A stretch of 64,000 nucleotides of DNA, taken from assembly GCF_011044495.1 (NCBI RefSeq), contig NZ_CP049143.1:3286001-3350000 (forward strand), written 5' to 3'. This stretch comes from Roseimicrobium sp. ORNL1. GTDB taxonomy: Bacteria; Verrucomicrobiota; Verrucomicrobiia; Verrucomicrobiales; Verrucomicrobiaceae. The notes under the pieces were generated by a model that saw only the letters and a list, made by a program, of their open reading frames with translations, was not told the origin of the DNA and ran no database searches. The position numbers were made by a program, and so were the translations under genes. Of the stretch, positions 54,645 to 64,000 are shown piece by piece. Numbering within the stretch: the stretch's first letter is position 1; the number at the start of each line of letters is the position of its first letter.

Positions 54645-56519
54645 TCAATGTAGAAACAGAAACTCAGAAGTATTGAGCAACGTCCAGACCAGAAAGCTAT
54701 CCGCTGACGGCGTGTCCATCTCGGTGCTGCCGTAAAGTTCCCTGGCGAGCTCCAACTCGCGAGAGGTGGGATTGCGAGAGAGAATGGAAAGGAAAGCCTG
54801 GCGGATCCTCGCATCGGGATCGGCGGTGCGGTTCATTTCCATCATCACCCGGCTACCGGGTGATGCCACGGCAAGCACGAGGGGACTATGCATCATCCAC
54901 CGCGCGATGGTGGGACTGAGAGGCGCGCGATCTCCATCGCTCCAGCCCCGGCCGCTGCGGCCCAGCACGCGCAGGGGGTGGGTCTCTTCAAGCACCATCG
55001 GCAGGTCGCGGCTTGTCTGCTCCGTGGTGTTGGATCCTGCGAGCGAAACAAGCGCATCCCAGATCTGCTCTGCGGACATCCGGCGCATCAGGGGCGAGGC
55101 AACCATTCCGGTCGCAGCGGAGAACCTGGACGCTATGGCGGTGCCATACGCATCCGGGGTCGCATCGCGCTGGGCGGCACGGGTGTTCCAGATCACGCGC
55201 TGAAACTCACGCAGATCAAATCCGACATCCCGCATCACGGCAGCCAGCACACTCATCACGGGGTCATTCAGATCGGCCATATCAAGACTGAAGGCATGGC
55301 TGCCCATAGGACGCATCGAGTTGGAGAAAGAAGGACCTGCGTGGCAACGAGAGCCCCCGTTTGCCGAGCCGCCGCCGAGCATGGACATCATGGCATTCAA
55401 GCCGGGCATAGGGAGTGGAAGCTGCAGATCTTCCGAATCGTTCGAAAAGGCCTGGCCGTCTCCCAGCATACGGATCCACAGGCGCGAGGCGATGGCGTGG
55501 GAAAATCGCGCCTCGTTCTCCACAGTCACCCAATGGGCAAGAGTTTCTCGCAGGTCCTTGGGAGCGGGCATGGGAGGTTTGCTTTTGAGCGGCCACTGAG
55601 GAGGCGCTGGATGCCAGACGGCGTTGCGCCCAACACGGTTGAGTTCTGGAAGTCGAGGCTTCACCACATCACCGGAGTGTCCGTCACGGTACATGTAGTC
55701 TCCCGGCAGGCGAAGGTTCATCATGCGATCCTCACGCACGGCGAGTTCGGCGGACGATTGCAAGGGGAGTGTCTTGCCGACAAAATGCTCCTCGCCATCC
55801 GGGCTCCTCTGCACGGTGCGAAGTGTGCTGAAGTTCGCCGCGATCTGATAGAACTCCATCTGGGTGGCATCGCTGTAGGGACTGTCATGGCAGGCGGCGC
55901 ACTGCAGATTGTATCCCAGCCATACAGAGCACATGTCCAGGGTGACCGGCAGCACACTACCCTCGGCTTGCAGCAGCCAGCCCACGGCGGGATTTTCCTG
56001 CAGCGAACCCTTGGCGGTGATCATGCTGCGCACCAGCGTGTCGTAGGGCATGTTATTCCCCAGACTCTCCCGCATCCAGTCGAGAAAGCGCTGCAGGGAA
56101 GCGCCAAACGCCTCGCCCCGGAGATGCAGCATCTCGGAGAAGTGCTGGAAGAGATGTTCGGAGGCGGCCGGCGATTCGATGAGGCGGTCGATTGATGCTG
56201 CGCGCTTGTCGGGAGTGGCGTCGGCGAGAAATTGTGATGTGTCCTGGGCGGGTGGGAGCTGACCGGTAATGCCGAGATACGCGCGGCGAAGGAATACCTC
56301 ATCACTCGCCTCGGGTGGCAGCGGCACGTTTTCCTTGATGTATCTGGATTCGATGGCGGCATCAATCGCATCCGCCATGGTGTGAAGCCGCGTCTCAGTC
56401 GGTGTCGCATTGCCTGGCTTCGGGGTAGCGGCAGTCTGGTCCTGTGGCCGCTTCTCTGAAGCCGCATCACACGCGGTCAGAAGAGGCAGGCATCCCAAGA
56501 GCAGTAGGAAGGTGCGCAT
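54645..56519 (-). CDS. DUF1549/DUF1553 (PSCyt2/PSD1) lipoprotein
   Basis: The ATG at 56519 gives 624 residues and a lipobox N-terminus (LLLLGCLPLLTAC); the longer frame to 56600 is upstream sequence. The first half matches DUF1549: DEVFLRRAYLGITGQLP, then FLDWMRESLGNNMPYD, and a CAACHDSPY motif resembling a heme-binding CxxCH. The second half matches DUF1553 (SHAIASRLWIRMLGDG; ending RNPTSRELELA). A Gly/Ser/Met-rich insert sits near 400-440. These proteins are abundant in Planctomycetes and Verrucomicrobia and usually pair with DUF1501; their function is not established. Here the gene is divergent from the DUF1800-DUF1501 operon. Confidence 0.85.
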   Translation of the reverse strand: MRTFLLLLGCLPLLTACDAASEKRPQDQTAATPKPGNATPTETRLHTMADAIDAAIESRYIKENVPLPPEASDEVFLRRAYLGITGQLPPAQDTSQFLADATPDKRAASIDRLIESPAASEHLFQHFSEMLHLRGEAFGASLQRFLDWMRESLGNNMPYDTLVRSMITAKGSLQENPAVGWLLQAEGSVLPVTLDMCSVWLGYNLQCAACHDSPYSDATQMEFYQIAANFSTLRTVQRSPDGEEHFVGKTLPLQSSAELAVREDRMMNLRLPGDYMYRDGHSGDVVKPRLPELNRVGRNAVWHPAPPQWPLKSKPPMPAPKDLRETLAHWVTVENEARFSHAIASRLWIRMLGDGQAFSNDSEDLQLPLPMPGLNAMMSMLGGGSANGGSRCHAGPSFSNSMRPMGSHAFSLDMADLNDPVMSVLAAVMRDVGFDLREFQRVIWNTRAAQRDATPDAYGTAIASRFSAATGMVASPLMRRMSAEQIWDALVSLAGSNTTEQTSRDLPMVLEETHPLRVLGRSGRGWSDGDRAPLSPTIARWMMHSPLVLAVASPGSRVMMEMNRTADPDARIRQAFLSILSRNPTSRELELARELYGSTEMDTPSADSFLVWTLLNTSEFLFLH

Positions 56520-56858
56520 GGTTCTACAACGCACAGCGCAATCACCCCTTAGATGCTGATGCAGGGGCGAACAGCATGCTGAACGTGCATTCAAAGACAA
56601 AAAATTTTCAATTCATATCTTGCCAGTGTACATTGCGTGCGTAAGAATCGCGACCTGCCTCCGAATTCGACCCTAACCATGGGGAACGGAGCGTGGCCCA
56701 ACCAGAAGTGATGGAGGGCCGCTGACCAACCTGCCTACCGGACGCTTCGGTGGCGTAGCCCGCGAGCCACAAAAGGCGGGCCTGTCCTCGCGAACCACCG
56801 GGCCGAACGGTCCTCCCGCAGTGTCTGCGGCCCCGGAACTCACCCTTCCTCACTTCTC
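56520..56858. other. Divergent intergenic region
   Basis: 339 bp between the divergent DUF1549 and DUF1800 genes, expected to hold both promoters. A small hairpin CCGCAG-TGT-CTGCGG lies at 56816-56830, 28 bp before the DUF1800 ATG and so probably in its 5'UTR. No gene is seen. Confidence 0.4.
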
Positions 56859-59800
56859 ATGATACAGCTCAAGTTCAGGCAGCGCATCGCTGCTCTCTTC
56901 AGTGTTGGCATTCTCTCCACGGTGTTGTCGTTCTCAGCCACGGCGGCACCGAAATATGAAACCGGCGTGCTGACGAACAACCAGCCGAATGCCACCACGT
57001 GGCGCACGGTGAACTTCGCCACGACCTTCACCGCGCCACCCGTGGTGGTCCTGGGTACTCCCTCCAACGGCGATGTGCAGGCGCTCACCACGCGTGTGCG
57101 CAATGTCACGGCGACCAGCTTCGAATACCAGCTCGATGAGTGGGACTATCTCGATGGTGTACACGGATCTGAGACACTCTCCTATCTTGCACTGGAGCCG
57201 GGTGTGCACACGATTGGAGGTGTCACGTGGCATGCGGGACGCACCTCGGGCATCACACGCACCGGACAGACGGTGACCTTCGCTTCGGGATTTGCCGCCG
57301 CACCGGTGGTGCTGGCCCAGGTGGAGAGCGTGGCGAATGCCAAGGCGGTGTCCGCCCGTGTAAGCCTCACGACCACTGCAAACTTCAATCTCAAACTCAT
57401 CTCCCAGGAAGTGGACACCGCGGCTCTCTCAGGCGAGTCCATTGGATGGGTCGCCATCGCCCCGGGTTCCGGCACACTTGATGGCGCGAGTTTTGTCGCC
57501 GCGCGCACGGGCGCCAGTGTCACCCATGCATGGAGCACCATTGCTTTCAGTGGCACGCATCGTCAGCCGACGTTCTTTGCCCAAGGACAGACCGTGAATG
57601 GTGGGGATCCCTTCACCATCCGCCAGCGCAATCTCACCTCAACGGGTGTGGACATCTTCCTTCAGGAGGAACAGTCCGCGGCTACGGAAGTGAATCATGC
57701 TGCGGAAGATGTCGGCTACCTCGTGCTCAGCGAAAGCGTGGGCGAACTGCGCGCGAAGCTGGCACTGGGGGACGTCACCGAGTCGCAGCCCAATGGCACC
57801 ACCTGGCACAGCGAAACCTTCTCGCAGTCCTACAGCAATCCGGTGGTGGTGTTCGGTCCTGTGACGCAGAAGAATGGAGATCCGGTGCACGTGCGTGTGC
57901 GCAATGTCACCAGCCTGGGATTCGAATGGCAGTTTGAGGAGTGGGATTACCTCGATGGCACCCATGCAGAGGAAACGGTGCACTACATCGTGGCGGAGCA
58001 GGGGACGTATCGCATCGGTGGGCTGCTCTGGGAGTTCGGACGCAGCACAGGCGTAACCAATACGGCGGCGAACAAGACTTTCTCCGAAGCCTTTTCCGCG
58101 GCGCCCGTGGTGCTTTCCCAGGTAGCCACCATCAATGAAGCTGCCGCGGTCGCATCCCGCCTGAGCAACATCACGACGACTGGTTTCACCGTGCAGCTCG
58201 AGGAAGAGCAGATTGCCAATCAAACGCATGCCGGGGAGACGGTGCACTATCTGGCGGTGGACAAGGGGAGTGGCCGCCTTGTTTCCAATCAGCATGTGTT
58301 CGAGGCCGGCGCTTCTGCGGTGAATGTCACCCAGGCCTTCCGGACGCTGAACTTCGCCCGCAAGCTCGCGGATCCCTTCGTCATCGCTGACGTGCAAACA
58401 CGCAATGACACCGACCCGGTGGTGTTGCGCCAGCGGAATGCCGATGTGTCCAGTGTGGATGTGCGAGCCCAAGAGGAGGCCTCGGCCAATGCGGACGTCA
58501 CCCACAGCGCGGAGAGCGTGGGTTATCTGATTGTATCCGGATCCCTGGACACTGATGAAGACGGCCTGCCCGATGCGTGGGAAACCTCCCTAGGGCTCAA
58601 TCCTAACGATGCTTCTGACGCAGCTCTGGATCCCGATGGCGATGGCATCAGCAACCTGAACGAATACGCCTATGGTACGGATCCGAACATCTTCGACAGT
58701 GGTGGCACCATCATCGTCGTGCCTTCCGTGGCAGATGCGTACGAGAAGGAGGGGACCTCTGCCAGGTTCACTATCTCACGCTCGGGCGGCACGGTGCCTG
58801 TGACGGTCACCTATGCGCTCTCAGGTCGCGCGGCGGCTCCGGGACAGAGCGGTGCTGACTATGCGACGAAGAACAACGCCGGCACGGTGCTCACCGGTTC
58901 CATCACGATTCCTTTCGAAGCAAACTCAGCGGATGTTGTGATCGAACCCGTGTTGGACACGACGAATGAATATCCGGAGACCGTGACCTTGACGGTGACG
59001 GCGAATGCGCGCTATGCCGTGGGCTCAGGGAACACCGGCACGGTGAACGTGAGTGATGCCTCACCCATTCCGGCAAATGACTCGCTCTTTGTCGCCCTCC
59101 TGAGCAAGCAGGGCACGGCTCAGACGTATGCGTCGGGCATCGCGACCATTTACCTGAATGGTCCGAAGAACGCGGCGAAGGTGAACCTGAGTTTCAGCGG
59201 ACTCACTTCCAATCAAACGAATGCGTACATCCGTTATGGTGTCACTGCGGGAGTGGGACCGGAATTGCGTCCCACGCTGCCCATCGGTCAGGTGACCAAT
59301 GAACCATGGAGCATCGTTCCGGTGGGTACGCTCACAGGCCAGGACATCGTCGACTCCCTGTATCAAGTCGGTGGCAAGTGGGTATACCTGAACATCGGTA
59401 CCGGCTCCTTCCCCGCCGGTGAGATCTCGGGCATTCTCTCCCGCCAGACGGGCTCGACCACCTTCACACCACCACCGGCACCTCCAGCGCTTACCACGCT
59501 TACGGGAGATGCCCTCACGCGTGATGTAGCCCGCTTCCTCACGCAGGCCACTTTCGGGCCTACGCAGCAGGAGATTCAGGCGCTGGTGAATGAGATCAAT
59601 ACCACCTACGCCGGCGACCGCATCGCTGCGTACACCGCGTGGATCAATGCGCAGTTCGCACTCGATCAGACGAAGCTGCTGGACTACACCCAGGCGGCAG
59701 ATGCGCATGAGTGGAGCCTGCGTGGTGAAGATCCCATCAACTTCACCAACAACAACGAGCCGCGCCATCACAACCGCCGTCGCGGCTGGTGGACCATCGC

Positions 59801-61322
59801 CGCGAGCGCGCATGATCAACTGCGCCAGCGTGTGGCCTTTGCCCTGAGCGAAGTCTTCGTCACCTCCGACCAACTGGCCACGCTGCGCACGCGGCACTAT
59901 GGCCTGGCAAACTACTACGACCAGCTGGCTACTCGCGCGGATGGAAACTTCCGCACGCTGCTGGAGGACGTAAGCAAGAGCCCGGTGATGGGCAAGTACC
60001 TCAGCCATCTCCAGAATCAGAAGGCGATTCTCGATGGCGCGGGAAATGTACTCGTGAGTCCGGATGAAAATTACGCCCGTGAAATCCTCCAGCTCTTCTC
60101 CATCGGCTTGGTGCATCGTCATCCCGACGGCACGTTGAAGCTGGGTGCGGATGGGCTGCCCATCCAGACCTACAACAACAACGACATCACCAACCTCGCT
60201 CGCGTCTTCACCGGCTGGAGCTTCAGCAAGCGGCATGGTGCGAAGAACCAGGGCTATCCCGTGGAGGACAACACCAACTTCCTCCAGGCGCAAGGCCCGG
60301 CGTACTTCCAGGCTTCATGGACGAATCCGCTGAAGAACTTCGCCGCCTATCATGATACGGCTGCGAAGACGGTGCTGGGCAGCAACATCGCAGCCGGTCT
60401 CAATGGCCAGCAGGATCTCACCGCAGCGCTCGACATCATCTTCAATCATCCGAACGTTGCGCCCTTCATCAGCCGCCTGCTGATTCAGCGTCTGGTCACC
60501 TCAAACCCCAGCGCCGGATACGTCCATCGTGTGGCGCAGAAGTTTGAAAACAACGGCTCCGGTGTGCGTGGCAACCTGAAAGCCGTGGTGCGTGCCATCC
60601 TGCTGGATTACGAAGCACGCAGTCCGGAAGTCATCAACAACATCGGCTATGGCAAGCAGAAGGAGCCCATCGTCCGCTATGTGCAGCTCATCCGCGCGCT
60701 GGGTGGTCAATCCCAGCTTCCGCTGAGTGTGCTGTCCGGCTTCGGCTATCCTGCCTCGCAGCTCGATAACTTCCCTTCGGGCGCCACGCTGTATCGCTAT
60801 CCGAACACGGACACGAGATTGGGGCAGACGCCGCAGAGCGCGCCGAGTGTGTTCAACTGGTTCCTGCCGGACTTCAATCCTGGTGGCAACATTGGCGCCG
60901 CGGGACTTGTGGCACCGGAACTGGAGCTCAGTACGGAGACCACGGCCATCCAGGCGATCAACTACCACTACCAGCTCACCAATGTCGACAACGGCCAGAG
61001 CGTGGACATCTATTACGGCACCACGAACGGACCGGAGGACAACATCGCCCTGGTGCGCACTCCGTTTGAGCAGCTGTACGATGCCGAGATCACCGCGGGC
61101 AAAACCGTGACCCAGGCGACTACCGCTGTTCTGGATCAACTCGACCTCGTGCTGACCTCCGGCAACTTCAAGGAGCGCTACGCCACCGCGGCCACGCCGA
61201 ATCCGCGCAGTGTCATCATCACCTCCGTCTCTTCCGTGGCGGCCGCCACGGAAGAGACGGCCCGCGTGAAGGAGCTGCTCTACCTGCTCGTGAGCTCTCC
61301 TGAATACATCCACCAGAAATAA
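56859..61322 (+). CDS. Giant exported DUF1800 protein with lectin-like, Calx-beta and CHRD domains
   Basis: 1487 residues with a signal peptide (VGILSTVLSFSATAAP). About four ~130-residue beta modules, each opening V(T)xxQPNxTTW.. and closing GETxxYLA..G, look like H-type lectin-like repeats (about 25-555). Next is a calcium-binding, thrombospondin-type-3-like stretch DTDEDGLPD...DPDGDGISN (564-615), a Calx-beta domain (about 624-735), a CHRD domain (about 740-862, FVALLSKQGTAQ..GEISGIL), and a C-terminal DUF1800 domain (about 883-1487, starting LTRDVARFLTQATFGPT). DUF1800 proteins are normally ~500 residues and coupled to DUF1501, as here (51 bp gap). The additions suggest a surface-anchored, glycan-binding version. 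Confidence 0.85.
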   Translation: MIQLKFRQRIAALFSVGILSTVLSFSATAAPKYETGVLTNNQPNATTWRTVNFATTFTAPPVVVLGTPSNGDVQALTTRVRNVTATSFEYQLDEWDYLDGVHGSETLSYLALEPGVHTIGGVTWHAGRTSGITRTGQTVTFASGFAAAPVVLAQVESVANAKAVSARVSLTTTANFNLKLISQEVDTAALSGESIGWVAIAPGSGTLDGASFVAARTGASVTHAWSTIAFSGTHRQPTFFAQGQTVNGGDPFTIRQRNLTSTGVDIFLQEEQSAATEVNHAAEDVGYLVLSESVGELRAKLALGDVTESQPNGTTWHSETFSQSYSNPVVVFGPVTQKNGDPVHVRVRNVTSLGFEWQFEEWDYLDGTHAEETVHYIVAEQGTYRIGGLLWEFGRSTGVTNTAANKTFSEAFSAAPVVLSQVATINEAAAVASRLSNITTTGFTVQLEEEQIANQTHAGETVHYLAVDKGSGRLVSNQHVFEAGASAVNVTQAFRTLNFARKLADPFVIADVQTRNDTDPVVLRQRNADVSSVDVRAQEEASANADVTHSAESVGYLIVSGSLDTDEDGLPDAWETSLGLNPNDASDAALDPDGDGISNLNEYAYGTDPNIFDSGGTIIVVPSVADAYEKEGTSARFTISRSGGTVPVTVTYALSGRAAAPGQSGADYATKNNAGTVLTGSITIPFEANSADVVIEPVLDTTNEYPETVTLTVTANARYAVGSGNTGTVNVSDASPIPANDSLFVALLSKQGTAQTYASGIATIYLNGPKNAAKVNLSFSGLTSNQTNAYIRYGVTAGVGPELRPTLPIGQVTNEPWSIVPVGTLTGQDIVDSLYQVGGKWVYLNIGTGSFPAGEISGILSRQTGSTTFTPPPAPPALTTLTGDALTRDVARFLTQATFGPTQQEIQALVNEINTTYAGDRIAAYTAWINAQFALDQTKLLDYTQAADAHEWSLRGEDPINFTNNNEPRHHNRRRGWWTIAASAHDQLRQRVAFALSEVFVTSDQLATLRTRHYGLANYYDQLATRADGNFRTLLEDVSKSPVMGKYLSHLQNQKAILDGAGNVLVSPDENYAREILQLFSIGLVHRHPDGTLKLGADGLPIQTYNNNDITNLARVFTGWSFSKRHGAKNQGYPVEDNTNFLQAQGPAYFQASWTNPLKNFAAYHDTAAKTVLGSNIAAGLNGQQDLTAALDIIFNHPNVAPFISRLLIQRLVTSNPSAGYVHRVAQKFENNGSGVRGNLKAVVRAILLDYEARSPEVINNIGYGKQKEPIVRYVQLIRALGGQSQLPLSVLSGFGYPASQLDNFPSGATLYRYPNTDTRLGQTPQSAPSVFNWFLPDFNPGGNIGAAGLVAPELELSTETTAIQAINYHYQLTNVDNGQSVDIYYGTTNGPEDNIALVRTPFEQLYDAEITAGKTVTQATTAVLDQLDLVLTSGNFKERYATAATPNPRSVIITSVSSVAAATEETARVKELLYLLVSSPEYIHQK

Positions 61323-61373
61323 TGTCGGCAGTGCACATCAAGTCGAACACGAACTCCTCACCTTCTTTCCCAG

Positions 61374-62894
61374 ATGAAAAAGAACGACAAAGAATTGCTC
61401 ACTTCACGCCGCCGGTTCCTTCGCCAGTCCGCCTGCTCCGCACTCGGCATCACGGGCGTGGTGAATACCCTGGCGCACCTGCGCCTGGTGAACTCCGCGC
61501 TCGCACAAGCCGGTCCTCTGCCGGACTACAAGGCCCTCGTGGTGCTTTTCCTCTTCGGGGGCAATGACTCCAACAACCTGCTCATTCCGCAGAAAAATCA
61601 TCCTGCCTATGCCGACTACAAGAGCGGTCGCGGCGTGCTGAAGATCCTCGACAGCACGGACTCGGCGTACGTCTCGGGTGATCCGGCATCCATCCCGCTC
61701 ACCACCACGAGTGGCGACTACGGCGTGCATCCGGCAGCGCCGGGCATTGCGAGCCTGTTCAACTCGGGTGAACTCGCCTTCGTGGCGAATGTGGGCACGC
61801 TGGTGTATCCCACCACGAGGGCCCAGTTCAATGCGGGGTCGGTGCCCTTGCCGCCGCAGCTCTTCTCCCATTCGGATCAGCAGGTGCAGTGGCAGAGCTC
61901 CGTGCCGGATCAGCCCTTCACCAGTGGCTGGGGTGGGAGAGTGGCGGATCTCCTCGCCTCCCAAAGCTATGCCGATGGGCAGGTCTCCCTTTCCGTGAGC
62001 CTTGCCGGTATCAACAGCCTGCAACTCGGTGATCAGGAAATCCAGTACGCGCTCACTTCGGAGGGGGCCATCCCGCTCTCCGGCTACAGCAATGCCAGCG
62101 GCCCCTACGGCGCCGCGCTCAATGCCGATGGCAGCTACAAGACCAACTTGCAGGGCAAGCGGCTCAAGGCCTTCAACGACATCACCAACTACACCTACCA
62201 GCATCTGCTCGAAGATGACCATGCGCATGTGGTGAAGCGCGCCCAGGCAAACGAGGGACTCATCGGTGCGGCCTTCACCGAGGCTGCGGCAAGTGGTGTG
62301 GACTTCGACACCATCTTCACCAATGCCCAGACGAATCTCGGTGATCAGCTCAAGACCATTGCCAAACTCATTGCAGGCAGAAACAGCCTGGGCAACCGCC
62401 GGCAGATCTTCTTCGCGAGCATCGGTGGATTTGACACGCACCAGGACCAGCTCGATGCGCAGGTGAATCTCCTCGGCGAATTGAGCGGCGGTTTGAAGGC
62501 CTTCAGCGACACACTCATCGCCCTTGGGGTGAATGACAGCGTGCTGACGGTGACGCATTCTGACTTCACGCGCACTCTCACGCCGAATGGCCAGGATCCG
62601 AACACGGCGGGCTCTGACCACGGCTGGGGTGGTCATCAACTGGTGCTGGGTGGGCCGGTGAATGGGGGACAGGTGTATGGCGCTTTCCCCAGCTTGAAGC
62701 TCGGTCAGGATCTGGACGCGGGCTCCAGCAATCGCGGCCGCTGGATTCCGACGACCGCTGTGGATCAATATGCCTCCGTGGCGGCACGCTGGCTGGGCGT
62801 GAGCCAGGGAAACCTGAGTTCCATTTTCCCCAACCTGGCGCGCTTCAATGATCCCTTCGGTGGCAGTGCAAATCTGGGATACGTGACCGTATGA
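61374..62894 (+). CDS. DUF1501 exported protein (Tat substrate)
   Basis: 506 residues. The N-terminus has a twin-arginine motif, SRRRFLRQSA, followed by a moderately hydrophobic segment and an AQA cleavage site near 46. The DUF1501 core starts VVLFLFGGNDSNNLLIP and includes FFASIGGFDTHQDQ, DSVLTVTHSDFTRTL and GSDHGWGGHQLVLGG; this Asp/His pattern resembles alkaline-phosphatase-superfamily (sulfatase-like) metal sites. DUF1800-DUF1501 pairs are conserved in many bacteria but no activity has been firmly assigned, to my knowledge. It is coupled (ATGA) to the following gene. Confidence 0.92.
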   Translation: MKKNDKELLTSRRRFLRQSACSALGITGVVNTLAHLRLVNSALAQAGPLPDYKALVVLFLFGGNDSNNLLIPQKNHPAYADYKSGRGVLKILDSTDSAYVSGDPASIPLTTTSGDYGVHPAAPGIASLFNSGELAFVANVGTLVYPTTRAQFNAGSVPLPPQLFSHSDQQVQWQSSVPDQPFTSGWGGRVADLLASQSYADGQVSLSVSLAGINSLQLGDQEIQYALTSEGAIPLSGYSNASGPYGAALNADGSYKTNLQGKRLKAFNDITNYTYQHLLEDDHAHVVKRAQANEGLIGAAFTEAAASGVDFDTIFTNAQTNLGDQLKTIAKLIAGRNSLGNRRQIFFASIGGFDTHQDQLDAQVNLLGELSGGLKAFSDTLIALGVNDSVLTVTHSDFTRTLTPNGQDPNTAGSDHGWGGHQLVLGGPVNGGQVYGAFPSLKLGQDLDAGSSNRGRWIPTTAVDQYASVAARWLGVSQGNLSSIFPNLARFNDPFGGSANLGYVTV

Positions 62895-63535
62895 GCCGGC
62901 ACTCATCCCCCGCAGGATCCAAAGAGTACGGCGGCATCCCCGGCAGTGTGTTGATCCTTTCAGGCACCTTGCTCGTCGTGACCGCCGGACTCTTTTGGGT
63001 AAGTGGAGCAAGGCGCACCGTGCCTCCTGCTGGGGCGCAGGCAGGCACGGTGACGCCATCTCCTCCGGCCAAGGCACCTTCCACCATTTCGCCGAGGGCC
63101 AAGGCTGCGGAGGATTCGGGCAGGGCGCGGGTACTGTTGCCTGATGGCAACGGCGCCCTCGTGCCTCCTGAGCTCGTGGACGTCACTCGTGAGTTGAATG
63201 CTCCCCAGTCGAACATCGAGCGCGACTTCGAGATTCTCGACATCGTGCTGGATGCTTTTCGCAAGTCCAACGGCGGCGCCAACCCGCAAGGTGGCGAGAA
63301 CGATGAAATTGTGGCCCATTTGAGCGGTCAGAAGGGAACCAAGTTCGCGGTCTTGCCCCCGAATCTCCCTTTCATTGATCCGCAAGGCAGGCTGCTTGAT
63401 CGCTGGGGTACGCCGTTTCATTTTCATCCCGTGAGCAGCAATACTCTGGAGATTCGCTCCGCAGGTCCGGATCACAAGCTTTGGACGGCAGATGACGTGT
63501 CGCTCGGAGAGGAGGGTGCCCCCGAGGCGGAGTAA
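62891..63535 (+). CDS. Membrane-anchored pseudopilin-like hypothetical protein
   Basis: 214 residues; the ATG overlaps the DUF1501 stop. One hydrophobic segment (about 20-40, VLILSGTLLVVTAGLFWV) is followed by a Pro/Ala-rich linker and a soluble C-terminal domain. RLLDRWGTPFHFHPVSS and LEIRSAGPDHKLWTADD match the C-terminal end of type II secretion GspG-like pseudopilins (D..WG.P......SAGPD....TADD). There is no prepilin peptidase motif before the hydrophobic segment, so this is probably not a processed pilin. It may serve the DUF1800/DUF1501 pair. Confidence 0.65.
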   Translation: MSRHSSPAGSKEYGGIPGSVLILSGTLLVVTAGLFWVSGARRTVPPAGAQAGTVTPSPPAKAPSTISPRAKAAEDSGRARVLLPDGNGALVPPELVDVTRELNAPQSNIERDFEILDIVLDAFRKSNGGANPQGGENDEIVAHLSGQKGTKFAVLPPNLPFIDPQGRLLDRWGTPFHFHPVSSNTLEIRSAGPDHKLWTADDVSLGEEGAPEAE

Positions 63536-63806
63536 GAGCCTTCCCGACGCTGCCTCTAAGGGGCGCCGGGTGAATCCACTCCCATCCATTCCTGATATAC
63601 CGCGGCGCCTGCCTCTGCCGCGTACGGAGCCCATTGGTTTCCAGCACGAAACGGGCCGCAAATGACAAGACGATGCGGTCAGCATTTTGCGCGCCAATCT
63701 AAATTAAATGCTTAAGGGTTCACGTTATGCTTACTGAGGAAATTTCGAAACGCTACTGGACAGGCTAGGTAATGCATTTAGCCTGCTGCTGCCCCCAAGC
63801 AGTGCC

Positions 63807-64000
63807 ATGAATGCGATGGAAAACCAGCGTTTGTCTGGAGGGGCAACTTCGGAGTCGGAGTCGCAAAAATCGCCTGTTCCCGCCACAAGCACTGCGGTTG
63901 AACTTCCCCTGCCGGAGGAGTTGTCCCGGCTCCTTCCGGATGGTGAGTACCTCTTGGAAAGTTTCATCGGTCAGGGTGGGATGGGGGCTGTGTATCGCGG
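63807..64000 (+). CDS. Ser/Thr protein kinase, N-terminal fragment (runs off the window)
   Basis: Open from ATG 63807 (a second ATG lies 9 bases later) to the window end, 64 codons. After a Ser/Thr/Pro-rich leader comes DGEYLLESFIGQGGMGAVYRG, the Gly-rich ATP loop of Hanks-type kinases with the typical bacterial GQGGMGxVY pattern. The catalytic residues lie outside the window. Upstream, 63536-63806 shows no other gene apart from a 13-codon frame at 63727 that ends before it. Confidence 0.8.
   Translation, partial: MNAMENQRLSGGATSESESQKSPVPATSTAVELPLPEELSRLLPDGEYLLESFIGQGGMGAVYR

Noticed and set aside
59061-60293. 410-codon antisense frame over the DUF1800 gene
   Set aside because: Same reason; the plus strand has domain signatures throughout.
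61404-63077. 557-codon open frame antisense to the DUF1501 gene
   Set aside because: Complementary to a gene with clear family motifs and Tat signal; the long frame follows from GC-rich codon use.

Overview
The window looks like a chromosomal segment from a Verrucomicrobia/Planctomycetes-type bacterium. The evidence is the set of protein families: DUF1549/DUF1553, DUF1800 and DUF1501 secreted proteins, an ECF sigma factor with a membrane-anchored C-terminal extension, an HTTM (vitamin K-dependent carboxylase-like) membrane protein family, DUF1573, and a PASTA-less Ser/Thr kinase at the right edge. The phylum is inferred from these families only; there is no rRNA marker.

1-15893 is the right part of an integrated element whose left end lies outside the window. 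Its right border is a 3'-half tRNA-Arg(ACG) remnant (15850-15893). Next to it, on the minus strand, are a tyrosine recombinase, a hypothetical protein, a MerR/AlpA-like excisionase and a CHC2/Toprim/DUF3987 primase-helicase. Convergent to that module is a plus-strand operon: the 3' end of a Cys-rich gene, a ClpB-type AAA+ ATPase, a small radical SAM protein, a 2096-residue zinc ribbon-protein kinase-SF1 helicase-REase fusion, and a helical coiled-coil protein. The fusion recalls the kinase-helicase of Mokosh defence but has a different nuclease and different partners. This is the best candidate for an undescribed (probably anti-phage) system.

15894-17141 is a gene-poor scar. 17142-40893 holds envelope and secreted-protein operons: a TPR protein, an ABC-2 transporter fusion, a family of (partly degenerate) alpha/beta-hydrolase proteins with one, two or three modules plus a pseudogene copy, a shortened O-antigen-ligase-like protein, a rhodanese, and a MauE/DoxX protein. 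Interleaved with these is a cassette present twice (22314-27228 and 35428-40893). Each copy has an HTTM protein divergent from a tiny secreted peptide with a single C-terminal Cys, followed by a YD/RHS-like secreted protein and translationally coupled secreted Cys-rich proteins. The paired layout suggests a second undescribed system, possibly concerned with modification or redox handling of exported peptides.

40894-48664 has a DUF932 pseudogene, a large secreted protein, the ECF sigma factor, an arsenic operon (arsR, DUF6428, aquaporin, arsC) with a clear palindromic operator, and two small proteins. 48940-54247 is an RND efflux operon (permease, adaptor, TetR regulator with palindrome). 54357-54419 is a 9-bp tandem repeat. 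54645-63535 holds a DUF1549/DUF1553 lipoprotein divergent from a DUF1800-DUF1501-pseudopilin-like operon, and the window ends inside a Ser/Thr kinase gene.
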